NCBI GenBank assembly: GCA_963845495.1
Contig: CAWJTH010000215.1
Span: 12,029-76,028, forward strand
Reading direction: 5' to 3'
Source: JAZKFT01 sp963845495
GTDB lineage: Bacteria > Bacteroidota > Bacteroidia > Chitinophagales > Chitinophagaceae
Length of the DNA: 64,000 nucleotides
Shown: in pieces, positions 1 through 9,230 of the stretch
How positions within the stretch are numbered: position 1 is the first letter of the stretch
Layout: each line of letters starts with the position of its first letter
Translations under genes and position numbers: made by a program
The notes under the pieces: generated by a model
Database searches by the model: none
Seen by the model: only the letters and a program-made list of their open reading frames with translations
What the model was told of the DNA's origin: nothing

Positions 1-433
1 CTGGAAAATAAATAAGTTGACCAATCGGCATGCCTTTATAAATCTTTACGGGCTGTTTTACAGAAATTTCAAGCGTCCAGTTGCCACAAAAACCTACATC
101 GCCTTTGCCAGCAGTTGCATGAATATCGATGCCCAAACGGCCCGTGCTGCTTTTGCCTTCTAAAAATGGAACATGGGCGTGGGTTTCGGTATACTCAAGC
201 GTTACACCCAAGTAAAACACATGCGGGTATAACACAAAACCGTCGTCTGGAATGTCGAAGCTTTCGATTTTGTTGTGCTTTTTCGCATCCAAAATATGAT
301 CAGTGTAAGTAGCTAAGGTGCCACCCAAATGCACGTCGTAACTATTGCTGCCAAGGCATTCGCGGTTGTAAGGAACTAACTTAATGGTACCTTTTTCAAT
401 CTCTTCTAAAATTCTTGTATCCGATAAAATCAT
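1..433 (-). CDS. dcd: dCTP deaminase, 3' end cut by the window edge
   Basis: Deaminates dCTP to dUTP in the cytosol, feeding dUMP and dTMP synthesis. The reverse strand gives 144 residues starting MILSDTRILEEIEKG; Bacteroidota members of the family have roughly 178, so the C-terminal part lies outside the window. Visible family features are SSTGRLG at residues 95-101, which belongs to the nucleotide-binding region, and FCGNWTLEI with the presumed catalytic Glu122. The gene is divergent from the phosphopantetheinyl transferase and leaves a spacer of only 46 bases, which must hold both promoters. The family call is secure. A bifunctional dCTP deaminase/dUTPase cannot be excluded without the C-terminus. 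Confidence 0.93.
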   Translation of the reverse strand, partial: MILSDTRILEEIEKGTIKLVPYNRECLGSNSYDVHLGGTLATYTDHILDAKKHNKIESFDIPDDGFVLYPHVFYLGVTLEYTETHAHVPFLEGKSSTGRLGIDIHATAGKGDVGFCGNWTLEISVKQPVKIYKGMPIGQLIYFP

Positions 434-479
434 TGCTGCTTAATTTCAATCCGTCAAATGTCTAATTAAATCTGTTCCG

Positions 480-1127
480 TTGCCTAAAATTTATTCACAT
501 ATTGTCAATCCAACCACTTCGTTGGCTATTTGGCATATCACCGAAAATGAAGATTTTTTCTTAGAAAAAGTACCATTGAAAACAAATATTACGCATCCGC
601 ACAAACGCTTGCAGCATTTGGCGGGGCGTTATTTGTTGCAAGAAATTGTGCCAGATTTTCCAATGGATTTGATACGCATTGCCGACACCAGAAAACCGTA
701 TGTAAAAGGCGATTCGCATCATTTCTCTATTAGTCATTGTAGCAACTATGCTGCAGCAATTGTTAGCACAACATATCGGGTTGGTATTGATATTGAGATG
801 TTTACCGAAAAAACCTTAAAAATTTTGCATAAATTTTTAAGTGAAGCCGAACAGGTATTGGCTAACGAACTTTGGGTAAAAAATAAGTCGGAATTTATTC
901 CTGATTATTTTCAGGTTACCACCATGCTTTGGTGTGTAAAAGAAGCCGTTTATAAATGGTTTGGCAACGGCGAAATGGGCTTTATCCAACACATGCAGGT
1001 AGTAGAAATGGCGGGTAACAACGAAGGGGAAATTGCCATGGATTTTCTTCGGAACCCAACATCAGAGCGGATTTCAATCGATTATAAAATGATGGATTTG
1101 TTTTCGTTGGCGTGGATATTGTCTTAA
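480..1127 (+). CDS. 4'-phosphopantetheinyl transferase (Sfp type)
   Basis: Transfers the phosphopantetheine arm of CoA to the conserved serine of carrier proteins (acyl-, peptidyl- or polyketide-carrier). The 215-residue length fits Sfp-like enzymes. The two signature motifs are present: VGIDIE at residues 101-106 (metal-binding Asp104 and Glu106) and WCVKEA at 151-156 (Lys154, Glu155). FSISH at 82-86 matches the upstream substrate-binding motif. The open frame begins only at 444 and has no ATG before the conserved region, so TTG at 480 is the best start. No carrier-protein or NRPS/PKS gene is nearby, so the target is probably the cell's own ACP or an unlinked system. Confidence 0.88.
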   Translation: MPKIYSHIVNPTTSLAIWHITENEDFFLEKVPLKTNITHPHKRLQHLAGRYLLQEIVPDFPMDLIRIADTRKPYVKGDSHHFSISHCSNYAAAIVSTTYRVGIDIEMFTEKTLKILHKFLSEAEQVLANELWVKNKSEFIPDYFQVTTMLWCVKEAVYKWFGNGEMGFIQHMQVVEMAGNNEGEIAMDFLRNPTSERISIDYKMMDLFSLAWILS

Positions 1128-1234
1128 ACGAGGATTTGGGGATTACAAAGATTAAAAGGGATGAACAAAAACGGAAGTTTAGGCAGCGACATTAAAATTA
1201 AAGAATGTTCTCACCACTTGCCATTCACCACTCA

Positions 1235-1558
1235 CTAATTTAGTTGCACCGCCGGCATCCTATACGCTTGGCCGTCGTACACGTATAATTCATCAATTTC
1301 GTACTGCCAATATTTGAATAGCGGGGATTTGCGCAAGTAAGTTTCGGCTTCTTCCTTTGTTTCGGCATTGATGACAATCCAGCTACGCTGCGTTTCCAGG
1401 CTTACGGTATAATAATCAATTATGTTTTTATTGATCAAATAATTGATATACGTTCGGTGTGGCGGCACCAAATTCATAAAATGGTCATCCATCTCAAACG
1501 AAATAATAACTTGGTATTTGTTGAGTTGGGCTCCAGTATTGTAAATATCTTTTGGCAT
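1235..1558 (-). CDS. YCII/muconolactone-isomerase-like small protein
   Basis: A 107-residue cytosolic protein with a beta-alpha-beta ferredoxin-like pattern: YQVIISFEM (strand), a helix, DYYTVSLETQRSWIVINAETKEEAETYL, then another strand. This resembles the YCII and muconolactone isomerase-like dimeric alpha+beta barrels common in Bacteroidota, but the substrate is unknown. It starts 3 bases after the mtaB stop codon on the same strand, so the two are almost certainly co-transcribed. There is no signal peptide. Confidence 0.55.
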   Translation of the reverse strand: MPKDIYNTGAQLNKYQVIISFEMDDHFMNLVPPHRTYINYLINKNIIDYYTVSLETQRSWIVINAETKEEAETYLRKSPLFKYWQYEIDELYVYDGQAYRMPAVQLN

Positions 1559-1561
1559 ATT

Positions 1562-2839
1562 TTAAATTTTCCAGTCAACAATATTGTTTGCCCAACCTGC
1601 TTTAAAAGGCACAGTAATTTTTATGTAATTATCGGTATATCCTTCCATCATACCGTTACGCTCATTTTTCTCAAACAATACTTTTCTTGTTTCCGCTGCA
1701 TGTTGAGCAGTAAAATATTGCATTTTTTTGTAAGAAAGGTTTCGCAACACCTTATTCCGCTCATTTCTGATGTTAATTGGCACAATTGGTTTAATCTCCA
1801 GCGCTTTTGTATTGTCTCTTTCGGAATAAGTAAACACATGCAAATAACTGATATCCAAATGGTGTAAAAAATCGAAAGTATCGCTAAAATCTTCATCAGT
1901 TTCGCTTGGGAAACCCACAATTACATCCACGCCAATGGCACAATGTGGCATTAATTGTTTTATAAGCGCAACCTTTTCGGTGTACAATTCCCGTTTGTAG
2001 CGGCGGCGCATCAATCCTAAAATTTTATTGCTGCCGCTTTGCAGCGGAATATGAAAATGCGGCATAAACTTTTTGCTGTTCGCCACAAATTCTATGATTT
2101 CTTTAGTCAATAAATTGGGTTCAATGGAAGAAATACGATACCGTTCGATACCTTCCACATCATCTAAAGCTTTTATTAGGTCGAAAAATGTTTCTCTGGC
2201 ACTATTTCCATCCGCACCTTTTCCAAAGTCACCCAAATTTACGCCGGTCAGAACAATTTCTTTTACACCATCCGCTGCAATTTTTTTTACGTTGGCCAAC
2301 ACGTTTTCAACGGTATCGCTACGGCTTTTTCCGCGTGCCATCGGAATGGTGCAAAAACTGCAATTATAATCGCAACCGTCTTGCACTTTCAAAAAAGTTC
2401 TGGTGCGGTCGTTCATGCTCCAACTGCTATTAAATCCGCTTATTTCATCAATTTCACAACTCGAAATTTTTGTAGCATCACCTTTTGATAACTCCTTGAT
2501 ATGCTGGGCAATATTGAATTTTTCTGCTGCCCCAAGCACTAAATCAACGCCTGGGATTTCAGCAATTTCTTTTGGTTTCAATTGTGCATAACAGCCGGTA
2601 ATTACCACCAAACTTTCAGGGCTTTTGCGCTGGATTTGCCTTACCAAATAACGGCATTCCTTATCGGCATTATCAGTAACGCTGCAAGTATTTATTACAT
2701 ACACGTCGGCTTTTTCATCAAATTTTCTTTTCTCGAAACCTTCATTTTCCATCATCCGGGAAATAGTGGAGGTTTCAGAAAAATTAAGTTTACAACCCAA
2801 TGTATGAAATGCGACCGATTTTTTTTCTTCCAATAACAT
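1562..2839 (-). CDS. mtaB: tRNA (N6-L-threonylcarbamoyladenosine(37)-C2)-methylthiotransferase MtaB
   Basis: Radical-SAM enzyme that converts t6A37 to ms2t6A37 in ANN-decoding tRNAs. From the chosen ATG (MLLEEKKSVAFHTLGCKLN) the protein has 425 residues, as expected. The first iron-sulfur cluster uses Cys16, Cys52 and Cys83; the radical-SAM cluster is C-x3-C-x2-C at Cys156, Cys160 and Cys163 in QDGCDYNCSFCTIP. HTLGCKLN is typical of MtaB rather than MiaB or RimO. The frame stays open another 74 codons upstream, but that part translates a purine-rich minisatellite into repetitive LLVFLSSC and is not family sequence. The YCII-like gene follows immediately. Confidence 0.93.
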   Translation of the reverse strand: MLLEEKKSVAFHTLGCKLNFSETSTISRMMENEGFEKRKFDEKADVYVINTCSVTDNADKECRYLVRQIQRKSPESLVVITGCYAQLKPKEIAEIPGVDLVLGAAEKFNIAQHIKELSKGDATKISSCEIDEISGFNSSWSMNDRTRTFLKVQDGCDYNCSFCTIPMARGKSRSDTVENVLANVKKIAADGVKEIVLTGVNLGDFGKGADGNSARETFFDLIKALDDVEGIERYRISSIEPNLLTKEIIEFVANSKKFMPHFHIPLQSGSNKILGLMRRRYKRELYTEKVALIKQLMPHCAIGVDVIVGFPSETDEDFSDTFDFLHHLDISYLHVFTYSERDNTKALEIKPIVPINIRNERNKVLRNLSYKKMQYFTAQHAAETRKVLFEKNERNGMMEGYTDNYIKITVPFKAGWANNIVDWKI

Positions 2840-2861
2840 ATTGCAAAGATAAAGAACCATA

Positions 2862-3032
2862 GAAGATAAGGAGCAAGAAGGCAGGAAGGGCGGAAGGCAA
2901 GGAGACAAGAAGACAAGGAGGCAAGAAGACAAGAAGACAAGAAGGCAAGGAGACAAGAAGACAAGGAGGCAAGAAGACAAGAAGACAAGAAGACAAGCAG
3001 GCAGGAAGTCAAGAAAGCAAGAAGGAACAAAC
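2862..3032. repeat. Purine-rich 8-bp minisatellite (AAGRAGRC)
   Basis: About 20 near-tandem copies of an 8-bp unit, alternating AAGAAGAC and AAGGAGGC, with every purine on the plus strand. It fills the upstream spacer of mtaB and keeps an open frame on the minus strand that encodes a repetitive Leu/Ser/Cys stretch. The mtaB promoter must lie within or just beyond it. Confidence 0.9.
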
Positions 3033-3102
3033 CCAGTTAGTTTAATAAAATCAATCTTCATTTATTATGCCTAATAACTACTTTCGCTGCCCAATTTAAA
3101 AC

Positions 3103-3576
3103 ATGCAACCACAAAAACGACCAATAGCTAAATTAGAGAAAACCGCGGATAAAGCCACCAAATGGATCGGCTCTACTTCTTCTTTGATTGTGCATACCCT
3201 TGTTTTTATTGTTTCGTTTATACTGCCTTTATTACACATTGTTAGTTTTGAAAGAATGTTGTTGGTGCTTACCACATTGGTTTCGTTGGAAGCAATTTAT
3301 TTGTCAATTTTTATCCAGATGTCGGTTAATAAAAATAGCCAGGACATAGAAATTATTCAAGAAGATGTGGGTGAAATACAAGAAGATATTGAAGAAATTG
3401 AAGAAGACATAGACGAGATTCAAAAAGATGTAGACGAGATTCAAGAAGACATTGAAGGTGATGTTATTGAAGGCAACCTGATAGAAAAAAAGGAAGCCTA
3501 CGCATTAGCTGCAATCCAAAATATATTGTTGAAACTGCAAGAAGAAATTGAAATAATGAAAAAAAGTAAACTGTAG
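3103..3576 (+). CDS. DUF1003-like membrane protein with heptad coiled coil
   Basis: A 157-residue membrane protein of unknown function. Two hydrophobic helices (about residues 26-47 and 51-72) are followed by LEAIYLSIFIQMSVNKNSQ, which matches the DUF1003 pattern of a second helix ending in MSQNRQ-like sequence. Residues about 83-122 hold five heptads of the form ED(I/V)xEI(Q/E), strongly acidic and predicted to be a coiled coil. The heptad DNA is itself a degenerate 21-bp repeat. The gene converges on the NtrY-like kinase with a gap of 30 bases. A near-consensus -7 box (TACTTTCG) precedes it. Confidence 0.65.
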   Translation: MQPQKRPIAKLEKTADKATKWIGSTSSLIVHTLVFIVSFILPLLHIVSFERMLLVLTTLVSLEAIYLSIFIQMSVNKNSQDIEIIQEDVGEIQEDIEEIEEDIDEIQKDVDEIQEDIEGDVIEGNLIEKKEAYALAAIQNILLKLQEEIEIMKKSKL

Positions 3577-3606
3577 CGTGTACGTTTTTCCATTGTTGCC
3601 AACATT

Positions 3607-6600
3607 TTAATCTGTCACTAACGGCACCCGTACGTAAAACTGTGTTCCTTCGCCTAATTGTGTATTAAACCAAATTTCTCCGTTCATCCTTTCTACAATA
3701 TCCTTTGAAATAGCTAACCCTAAGCCAGTGCCAGAACTTTTGGTGGTGAAGCTAGGAGCAAAAATTTTATCTTTTAGTTCATCGGGAATGCCAATGCCAT
3801 TGTCCGAAATACAAATAGTGATATTGCCTTCATGGATAGTTTCGGTAATGGTTAATTTTACCGTTTCATCTTTTGCCGCTTGTACAGCATTTTGGAATAG
3901 ATTGGTAAACAAGCGATTAACTTGGGTTTTATCAGCTACTATAATCGTTGGCTTTTCCAGTTTTTGCCAAATAATTTTTACTTGTCTATTGTTTTCATAT
4001 AGGGTTACTACTTGTTTCAACATTTCGCCCAAATCTAATAACTCTTTTTTCTCGATACCAATATGTGCAAATTGCGAAAAATCGGAGGCTATTTTTGATA
4101 AATGATCAATTTGCTCCACCATATTGGTGGCCACTTTTTCCGTTAGATCTCTTACGTTGGGCGAATTATTGTCGATGGCACGTTGTAAATATTGAAGACT
4201 CAACTTCATGGGTGTAAGCGGATTTTTTATTTCGTGCGCCACTTGTTTGGCCATTTCCCGCCAAGCATTTTCGCGTTCGCTTTTTGCCAATTTGTTGGCG
4301 CTTTCATCCAATTGTTTTAGCATGCGGTTGTATTGTGACACCAACACGCCAATTTCATCGTTCCGTTGCCAATCAATCGGGTCGTTTTGTTTGCCAAAAC
4401 TTATGTTTTTCATCTTTTCCCCAATTACTGCAAACGATGATGTGATGCGGTTGGCAATAATGAATGTGATGATGCCCGTGAGTAAAAAAATAAGCACAAA
4501 CAAATTAATAAGCGCTACCAAAAAGTTGGAAATCTCTTGGTTCAGTTCATTTTGCGAGGCAAAATCCGGGATATTTAAATACCCAACCGTTTCGCCGCTG
4601 GCCGGGCGGATGGGCAAATAAATACTGTTGTATTCTAATTCGCCAATATGCTCGGCCTGCATAAATTGGACTTCTTTTTTTACCGACAAATGGTAAAATG
4701 CAGTGGGATTAATTTTTGAAGAAACAATATCATGATCATATAAAATTGGTTGTGAGCTAGTTATAAGGTTTCCTTGATTGTCAAATAAGTTGATGTCTAC
4801 ATTTTGTGATAAAGCGGTAGCTTGGATGGTAATAGTATTCCGCTCTTTATTTATGGAGTTATTTTTTTTATCGAATATGGCGGCGTATTTCTGTTGGGCT
4901 TCCATATCGTTGTTTACACGTTCAATTGTTTTGGTAAGCCGAACATTATTGTTGGTATGAAAACGATAAATAAAAAATACGACCGTTATGGTTCCGATAA
5001 TGACAAAAGAAACGGTGCTTAGGGTAAGAATTGTTTTTTGGATTTGGTTGCGGATAGAAAGCTTGGAAATAGAAGGCAATCTTTTTAAATTAGAATTACC
5101 ACCTAACAAGTTGGCAATCAAATTTCTAATGGGGATAAATAAAATAAAAATGCCGAATAAATAAGCGAAAAGTGTAATGCCGTCGGTAAAATTGTCGCTT
5201 GTTTTTACTACCACAATTGTTTTATTGTTGCCGGCATTATACCATAATTCATCGGTTCCGTTATTGTGCCTAATTTCTATTTGTTGCTTAAGCCTTTCCT
5301 TTTTATCCAACATTGTTTTAAATGGATAATCTTTATTGGAAGATATTAAATTGCTATCGCCGTAAATGGCATAGGTAAGATTGCCGGTAAAATTTGGATC
5401 GGAACTTTGCAGGCGGCGGAAAAGCTCAGGCGTAAATGTTTCTTTTTGAAATGGTGCATAAGTAATAAACAGATAACCAATTAATTGCAAACTATCATTA
5501 AAAAGCGACCGTTTAATAATGTAACTAAATGTTGCGTACGAGCTTTCGTAATAAGAAATATATGGGTGTTTGGTAGGTAAAGCTTGTTGGGTATAAATGG
5601 TATTTAACGCCGAAAAAGAAATAGAATCTTTTTGATAAATGGGAAATCCTGAATTATTAAATAAATAAAAACTGGTTTGCGGTTTGGTAAGAAAGCTTGA
5701 AAAATATTTTTGGTGTAATTCATCTATTGCCTTTTCGGCCACTTCTTTATTACTCAGCTGTGGCAGTTCACCTACCAATTCTTGCATAAATTGCGTATTG
5801 GTGGCTTGGTAAAGCAAACTTTCTGTAACGGGATCCGATTGTACGGTTTGCCTTTGGGCGAAGCCCAATTTTCCTTTTTCATTTTTTTGGGTGTTTTGGG
5901 CCAACAAAAGCACTGAACCCGAAAATGCGTACCAAAGCATCCAAAAAAGGAAGTTGTTGATATTCAATGGTTTGTTAAGGTTTATTTGTGGCAACCATTG
6001 TTCTAACAATAAACATAAAAGCGACCAGATCATTACAAAAAGCATTAAATCCGCATGTATGATCTTGATAAAAAAAGTAAGTACAATTAGCCCTAACACA
6101 GTGGCAGCCCAAAACTTATAATATTTATGTTTGTTAAATGCACCGTCATAAATTTTATTACAAAAATGAAGGATGAAATAATGGATGGAAAGAATAAAAT
6201 ATAAGCAGGTGATGCTAAAAAATGTTGGCCAGCCCAACCTGAAAATATTAGACACATCAAAGAAAAATTCGCTTTGCGAAGCCAGTTCTTGAATAATGTG
6301 CGCTCCCCAAAACGAACTACTCATGTAAAAAACAATACCACTAAGCGCCAGTATTTTGCGGGTTGATCCACTTAAAGCATCAAATAAACTAAGCCATTTT
6401 TGTTGGTGTATCTGCAAAAAATAGAATACCCAAATGAAAGCAAATAGGTGTAGGAAAAGATCGCCGAGCGAATGGAACCAAAAACCATTGCCCTCGCTAA
6501 AGCGTGTAAATATTTGAATTTGTTCGGTATTGATGGGAAAATTGAAAAAGAAAATAAGCAATCTGATAAAAATGGCAGCCAGCACAATTAACAAAAATCC

Positions 6601-7323
6601 CCAAGAAAAAGAATAATAGGCAACAACATCGTTTGCCACACGCTGGAAAAATGTAATTAATAAAATAGTAGTAATAATGGTAATTAAAAAAGACGGCCAA
6701 TTAAAAACATGAATAGCTTTTGCATCAACCGCCCGCATGGAAAAAATTGTAGTACCATTTTGCAGCTTCACGGGGCTGCCAACCGAATCGGTATTAATGT
6801 CAATTTGTTCCCCTAATCCATCAATACCTGGAATTCTATCGGTTAAATAATTGTTTTGGATAAAAAAGTGCCATTTAATCGGGATTAATTGTGCTGCAAA
6901 CAATCTTAAATCTGGCAAGGGATGAACCGATAAAATAAACATTCCGTTTTCGTAAGTCACCAAGTGCACCGTGTCGTGGTACGGGATATCGGTTAGTTTG
7001 GGCGCAACTGCCGATGTTGACCAATATTTTAAAACAAATCCATCAGGACTGTCAGCAAACAAATAATAAAACGGCCCGGCGTCTGAAGTGTTATTTTGGA
7101 CAATTGTTTCATCAGAAAATGAAAGACACTTTTTAATTGTTTGGGTGTCGGAATAAAAATCTTGGAATTTTTTTTGCAAAACAATTACCCGCTTTTGCAT
7201 GCTAGACGCAATGGCCGGCATGGATGACGACTTTGACCAATAATTGTTGAAAACGAACGTGAGCGTGTATACCCAAGCCGCCAACAAAAACAATCCAATA
7301 TGTTTGAATATTATTTTTTTCAT
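3607..7323 (-). CDS. NtrY-like sensor histidine kinase with polytopic N-terminus
   Basis: Inner-membrane signal kinase of 1238 residues. In order: one N-terminal helix (about 8-28), an extracytoplasmic region, a cluster of about seven membrane helices (about 210-480), a second extracytoplasmic region (about 490-740), a helix near 745-770, a helix near 790-815, a third outer loop, a helix plus HAMP near 930-985, HisKA, and HATPase. The H-box AWREMAKQVAHEIKNPLTPM is the NtrY form; the phospho-accepting His is near residue 1020. The N box (LFQNAVQAAK), G1 (DNGIGIP) and G2 (GTGLGLAI) are intact, so it should be active. No response regulator is adjacent, which is odd because NtrY kinases usually pair with NtrX. 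The signal is unknown. Confidence 0.88.
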   Translation of the reverse strand: MKKIIFKHIGLFLLAAWVYTLTFVFNNYWSKSSSMPAIASSMQKRVIVLQKKFQDFYSDTQTIKKCLSFSDETIVQNNTSDAGPFYYLFADSPDGFVLKYWSTSAVAPKLTDIPYHDTVHLVTYENGMFILSVHPLPDLRLFAAQLIPIKWHFFIQNNYLTDRIPGIDGLGEQIDINTDSVGSPVKLQNGTTIFSMRAVDAKAIHVFNWPSFLITIITTILLITFFQRVANDVVAYYSFSWGFLLIVLAAIFIRLLIFFFNFPINTEQIQIFTRFSEGNGFWFHSLGDLFLHLFAFIWVFYFLQIHQQKWLSLFDALSGSTRKILALSGIVFYMSSSFWGAHIIQELASQSEFFFDVSNIFRLGWPTFFSITCLYFILSIHYFILHFCNKIYDGAFNKHKYYKFWAATVLGLIVLTFFIKIIHADLMLFVMIWSLLCLLLEQWLPQINLNKPLNINNFLFWMLWYAFSGSVLLLAQNTQKNEKGKLGFAQRQTVQSDPVTESLLYQATNTQFMQELVGELPQLSNKEVAEKAIDELHQKYFSSFLTKPQTSFYLFNNSGFPIYQKDSISFSALNTIYTQQALPTKHPYISYYESSYATFSYIIKRSLFNDSLQLIGYLFITYAPFQKETFTPELFRRLQSSDPNFTGNLTYAIYGDSNLISSNKDYPFKTMLDKKERLKQQIEIRHNNGTDELWYNAGNNKTIVVVKTSDNFTDGITLFAYLFGIFILFIPIRNLIANLLGGNSNLKRLPSISKLSIRNQIQKTILTLSTVSFVIIGTITVVFFIYRFHTNNNVRLTKTIERVNNDMEAQQKYAAIFDKKNNSINKERNTITIQATALSQNVDINLFDNQGNLITSSQPILYDHDIVSSKINPTAFYHLSVKKEVQFMQAEHIGELEYNSIYLPIRPASGETVGYLNIPDFASQNELNQEISNFLVALINLFVLIFLLTGIITFIIANRITSSFAVIGEKMKNISFGKQNDPIDWQRNDEIGVLVSQYNRMLKQLDESANKLAKSERENAWREMAKQVAHEIKNPLTPMKLSLQYLQRAIDNNSPNVRDLTEKVATNMVEQIDHLSKIASDFSQFAHIGIEKKELLDLGEMLKQVVTLYENNRQVKIIWQKLEKPTIIVADKTQVNRLFTNLFQNAVQAAKDETVKLTITETIHEGNITICISDNGIGIPDELKDKIFAPSFTTKSSGTGLGLAISKDIVERMNGEIWFNTQLGEGTQFYVRVPLVTD

Positions 7324-7546
7324 GATATCGATGCCTTTTGCTCCGTTCTACGTCTTTGCTTTGGCAATAAAGATAAGTGTTGGATACCTTTTTTATGAGG
7401 GCATTTCTTCAATAAAATATGTGTACAAAATAAAGTAAAGCAACGGCTTATTGAATCGAAAGCAATTAAATAACCACTTTTCTTTTTGAAGTCTAGATTT
7501 TGTGATGTTGTTTATGTAGTGTATTTTTGGTTAAATAAACGAGAAA

Positions 7547-7765
7547 ATGACAACGACTCAAGAACCTGTTTCAACTTTTGCGCTGATGGTTGATAAGCTA
7601 CGTTTAATGAATGAGGCAGAGTTGAAATTGGCTTATATAAATTTATTTGAAAATGATTTGACTCAGAAATGGGAAAATTTAATTGAAGAACTGGATTTTA
7701 AAAACATATCAGATGACGATATTGAAAAGGCAATTAATCAGCAACGTTATCAGCATAAGGCATGA
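7547..7765 (+). CDS. Probable antitoxin of a PIN-type toxin-antitoxin pair
   Basis: A 72-residue acidic helical protein with the sequence pattern ELKLAYINLFENDLTQKWENLIEELDF. The antitoxin assignment rests on context: its TGA stop overlaps an ATG (ATGA, 7762-7765) that would start a COG1569-like PIN protein, the typical translational coupling of type II TA pairs. I recognise no DNA-binding motif with confidence. The frame is intact although the partner is broken. Confidence 0.5.
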   Translation: MTTTQEPVSTFALMVDKLRLMNEAELKLAYINLFENDLTQKWENLIEELDFKNISDDDIEKAINQQRYQHKA

Positions 7766-8155
7766 AGTTGATGTAATTGATGCTGGAGTGTGGATAAGAT
7801 TAGCAAGATCTGGTTTTGCAAAACCTTTAATTATGCGTTGCAAACAGTATAAGATGTTGCCCGTATTAAACAATTATCTGCTCTCAGAAGTACATGATGC
7901 CTTACTAAAAAATAAATGGGCTACTATAAACAAGCCGATTTATTTATACAATACATGAAAGAATTGTCACTATTTATGGCTGAGACAACAATTTATAGAC
8001 TAAGCCCAGACCCCAAACACAATTATTTATTTGATTTAGCTGTACAATATAATTGTCCGTTTATTGTAAGCGATGATATGGCGTTGTTATCTTTTTTAAT
8101 GCCTCCGGTTAAAGTAAAAAGCTGTAATTGGTTCCTTAAGTTTTTTCCCATTTAA
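7762..8155 (+). pseudogene. PIN-domain toxin (COG1569-like), frameshifted twice
   Basis: PIN-family RNase toxin remnant. The ATG overlapping the antitoxin stop runs into TAA after four codons. One base later the frame reads EVDVIDAGVWIRLARSGFAKPL, which matches the PIN N-terminus (the Asp in VIDAGVW). That frame continues to about 7914 (VHDALLKNKW). From there a third frame, read from 7916, gives YYKQADLFIQYMKELSLFM and the C-terminal PIN motif SPDPKHNYLFDLAVQYNCPFIVSDD. One missing A near 7766 and one missing base in the A-rich stretch near 7905-7915 would restore a full protein of about 130 residues. Both breaks lie near A runs, so sequencing error is an alternative to true decay. Confidence 0.72.
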
Positions 8156-8212
8156 CCTTAATATATAATTAATATATAATAAATAGAAAACGAAATGTCA
8201 TTTTAGTAATTT

Positions 8213-8989
8213 TCATTTTCTTTCCAACACCTTCGCCTCATTCCACAATTCATCCATAGCTTCTAAAGATAAAGTATTGAATACCAGATTTCTTTCTAAA
8301 GCCAAAGCTTCCATTTTTTGAAAACGCGACATGAATTTACGGTTGCAATTTTCCAACGCCGTATCCGGATCAACATTTACAAAACGGGCATAGTTTACTA
8401 AACTAAAAAATACATCGCCCATTTCCTCTTCAATATGTTGCTGGTTGGCCGATGCCACGGCTTCTTTTAATTCGGCCAATTCTTCTTGCACTTTATCGAA
8501 TACCGGGCCTACGTCTGGCCAATCGAAACCGGTTTTAGCGGCTTTTTCTTGTATGCGGGTTGCTTTTACCAAGGCCGGCAAACCTTTTGGAACACCTTGC
8601 AAAGCCGATGTTTTGCCTTTTTTTATTTTTAGCGCTTCCCAATTTTTCTTCACATCTTCCTCGTCTTGTACTTGCACATCGCCATAAATATGTGGGTGCC
8701 GATAAATCAATTTGTCGCAAACGGCGTTTAGCATGTCGGCCATGTCAAACTTGTTTTGCTCGTGGGCAATTTTTACATAAAAAACTAGGTGCAACATTAC
8801 GTCGCCCAATTCTTCTTTTATTTCCTCCCAATCTTTATTGATGATGGCATCAGCCAATTCATACAATTCTTCAATACTAAGCGGACGAAGTGTATCGATG
8901 GTTTGCTTTTTATCCCAAGGGCATTTTTCCCTTAATTCATCCATTATTTTCATCAACCTTAAAAAAGCGACTGCGTTCTGTTCGTCCAT
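8213..8989 (-). CDS. mazG: Nucleoside triphosphate pyrophosphohydrolase MazG
   Basis: Hydrolyses NTPs and dNTPs to monophosphates plus pyrophosphate, a housekeeping and stress-linked activity. At 258 residues it has the two-domain MazG architecture. The first repeat has EELYELADAI followed by EELGDVMLHLVFY; the second has EELAELKEAV followed by EEEMGDVFFSLVNYAR, each carrying the E-x2-E and E-x2-D metal ligands. CPWDKKQT near residue 19 is the usual family start. It is convergent with the PIN remnant, with 57 bases between them. Confidence 0.95.
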   Translation of the reverse strand: MDEQNAVAFLRLMKIMDELREKCPWDKKQTIDTLRPLSIEELYELADAIINKDWEEIKEELGDVMLHLVFYVKIAHEQNKFDMADMLNAVCDKLIYRHPHIYGDVQVQDEEDVKKNWEALKIKKGKTSALQGVPKGLPALVKATRIQEKAAKTGFDWPDVGPVFDKVQEELAELKEAVASANQQHIEEEMGDVFFSLVNYARFVNVDPDTALENCNRKFMSRFQKMEALALERNLVFNTLSLEAMDELWNEAKVLERK

Positions 8990-9230
8990 TATTTATACTA
9001 AATTTTAGTGAAATGATTTCAATGTTAAGAAAAATATTATTTGTTTTATTGTCTTTAAGTAATATTCCTGTTTGAGATTTAAGAATTAGATATCAGCGTT
9101 TCAGTGAATCAGTGGCAATTTTGGATTTCGGTTTGTTAAATTATCAGGCATTTGTTTTGCAACATACTAAATTGCCGCTTTCTTCGTCTCTTCATCACCA
9201 AGGTTATTTTTAGGTAAAATTTAAACATTC

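Noticed and set aside
2840..3061. N-terminal extension of MtaB with repetitive Leu/Ser/Cys
   Set aside because: It is encoded by the purine-rich minisatellite and is absent from the family; ATG at 2839 gives the normal start.
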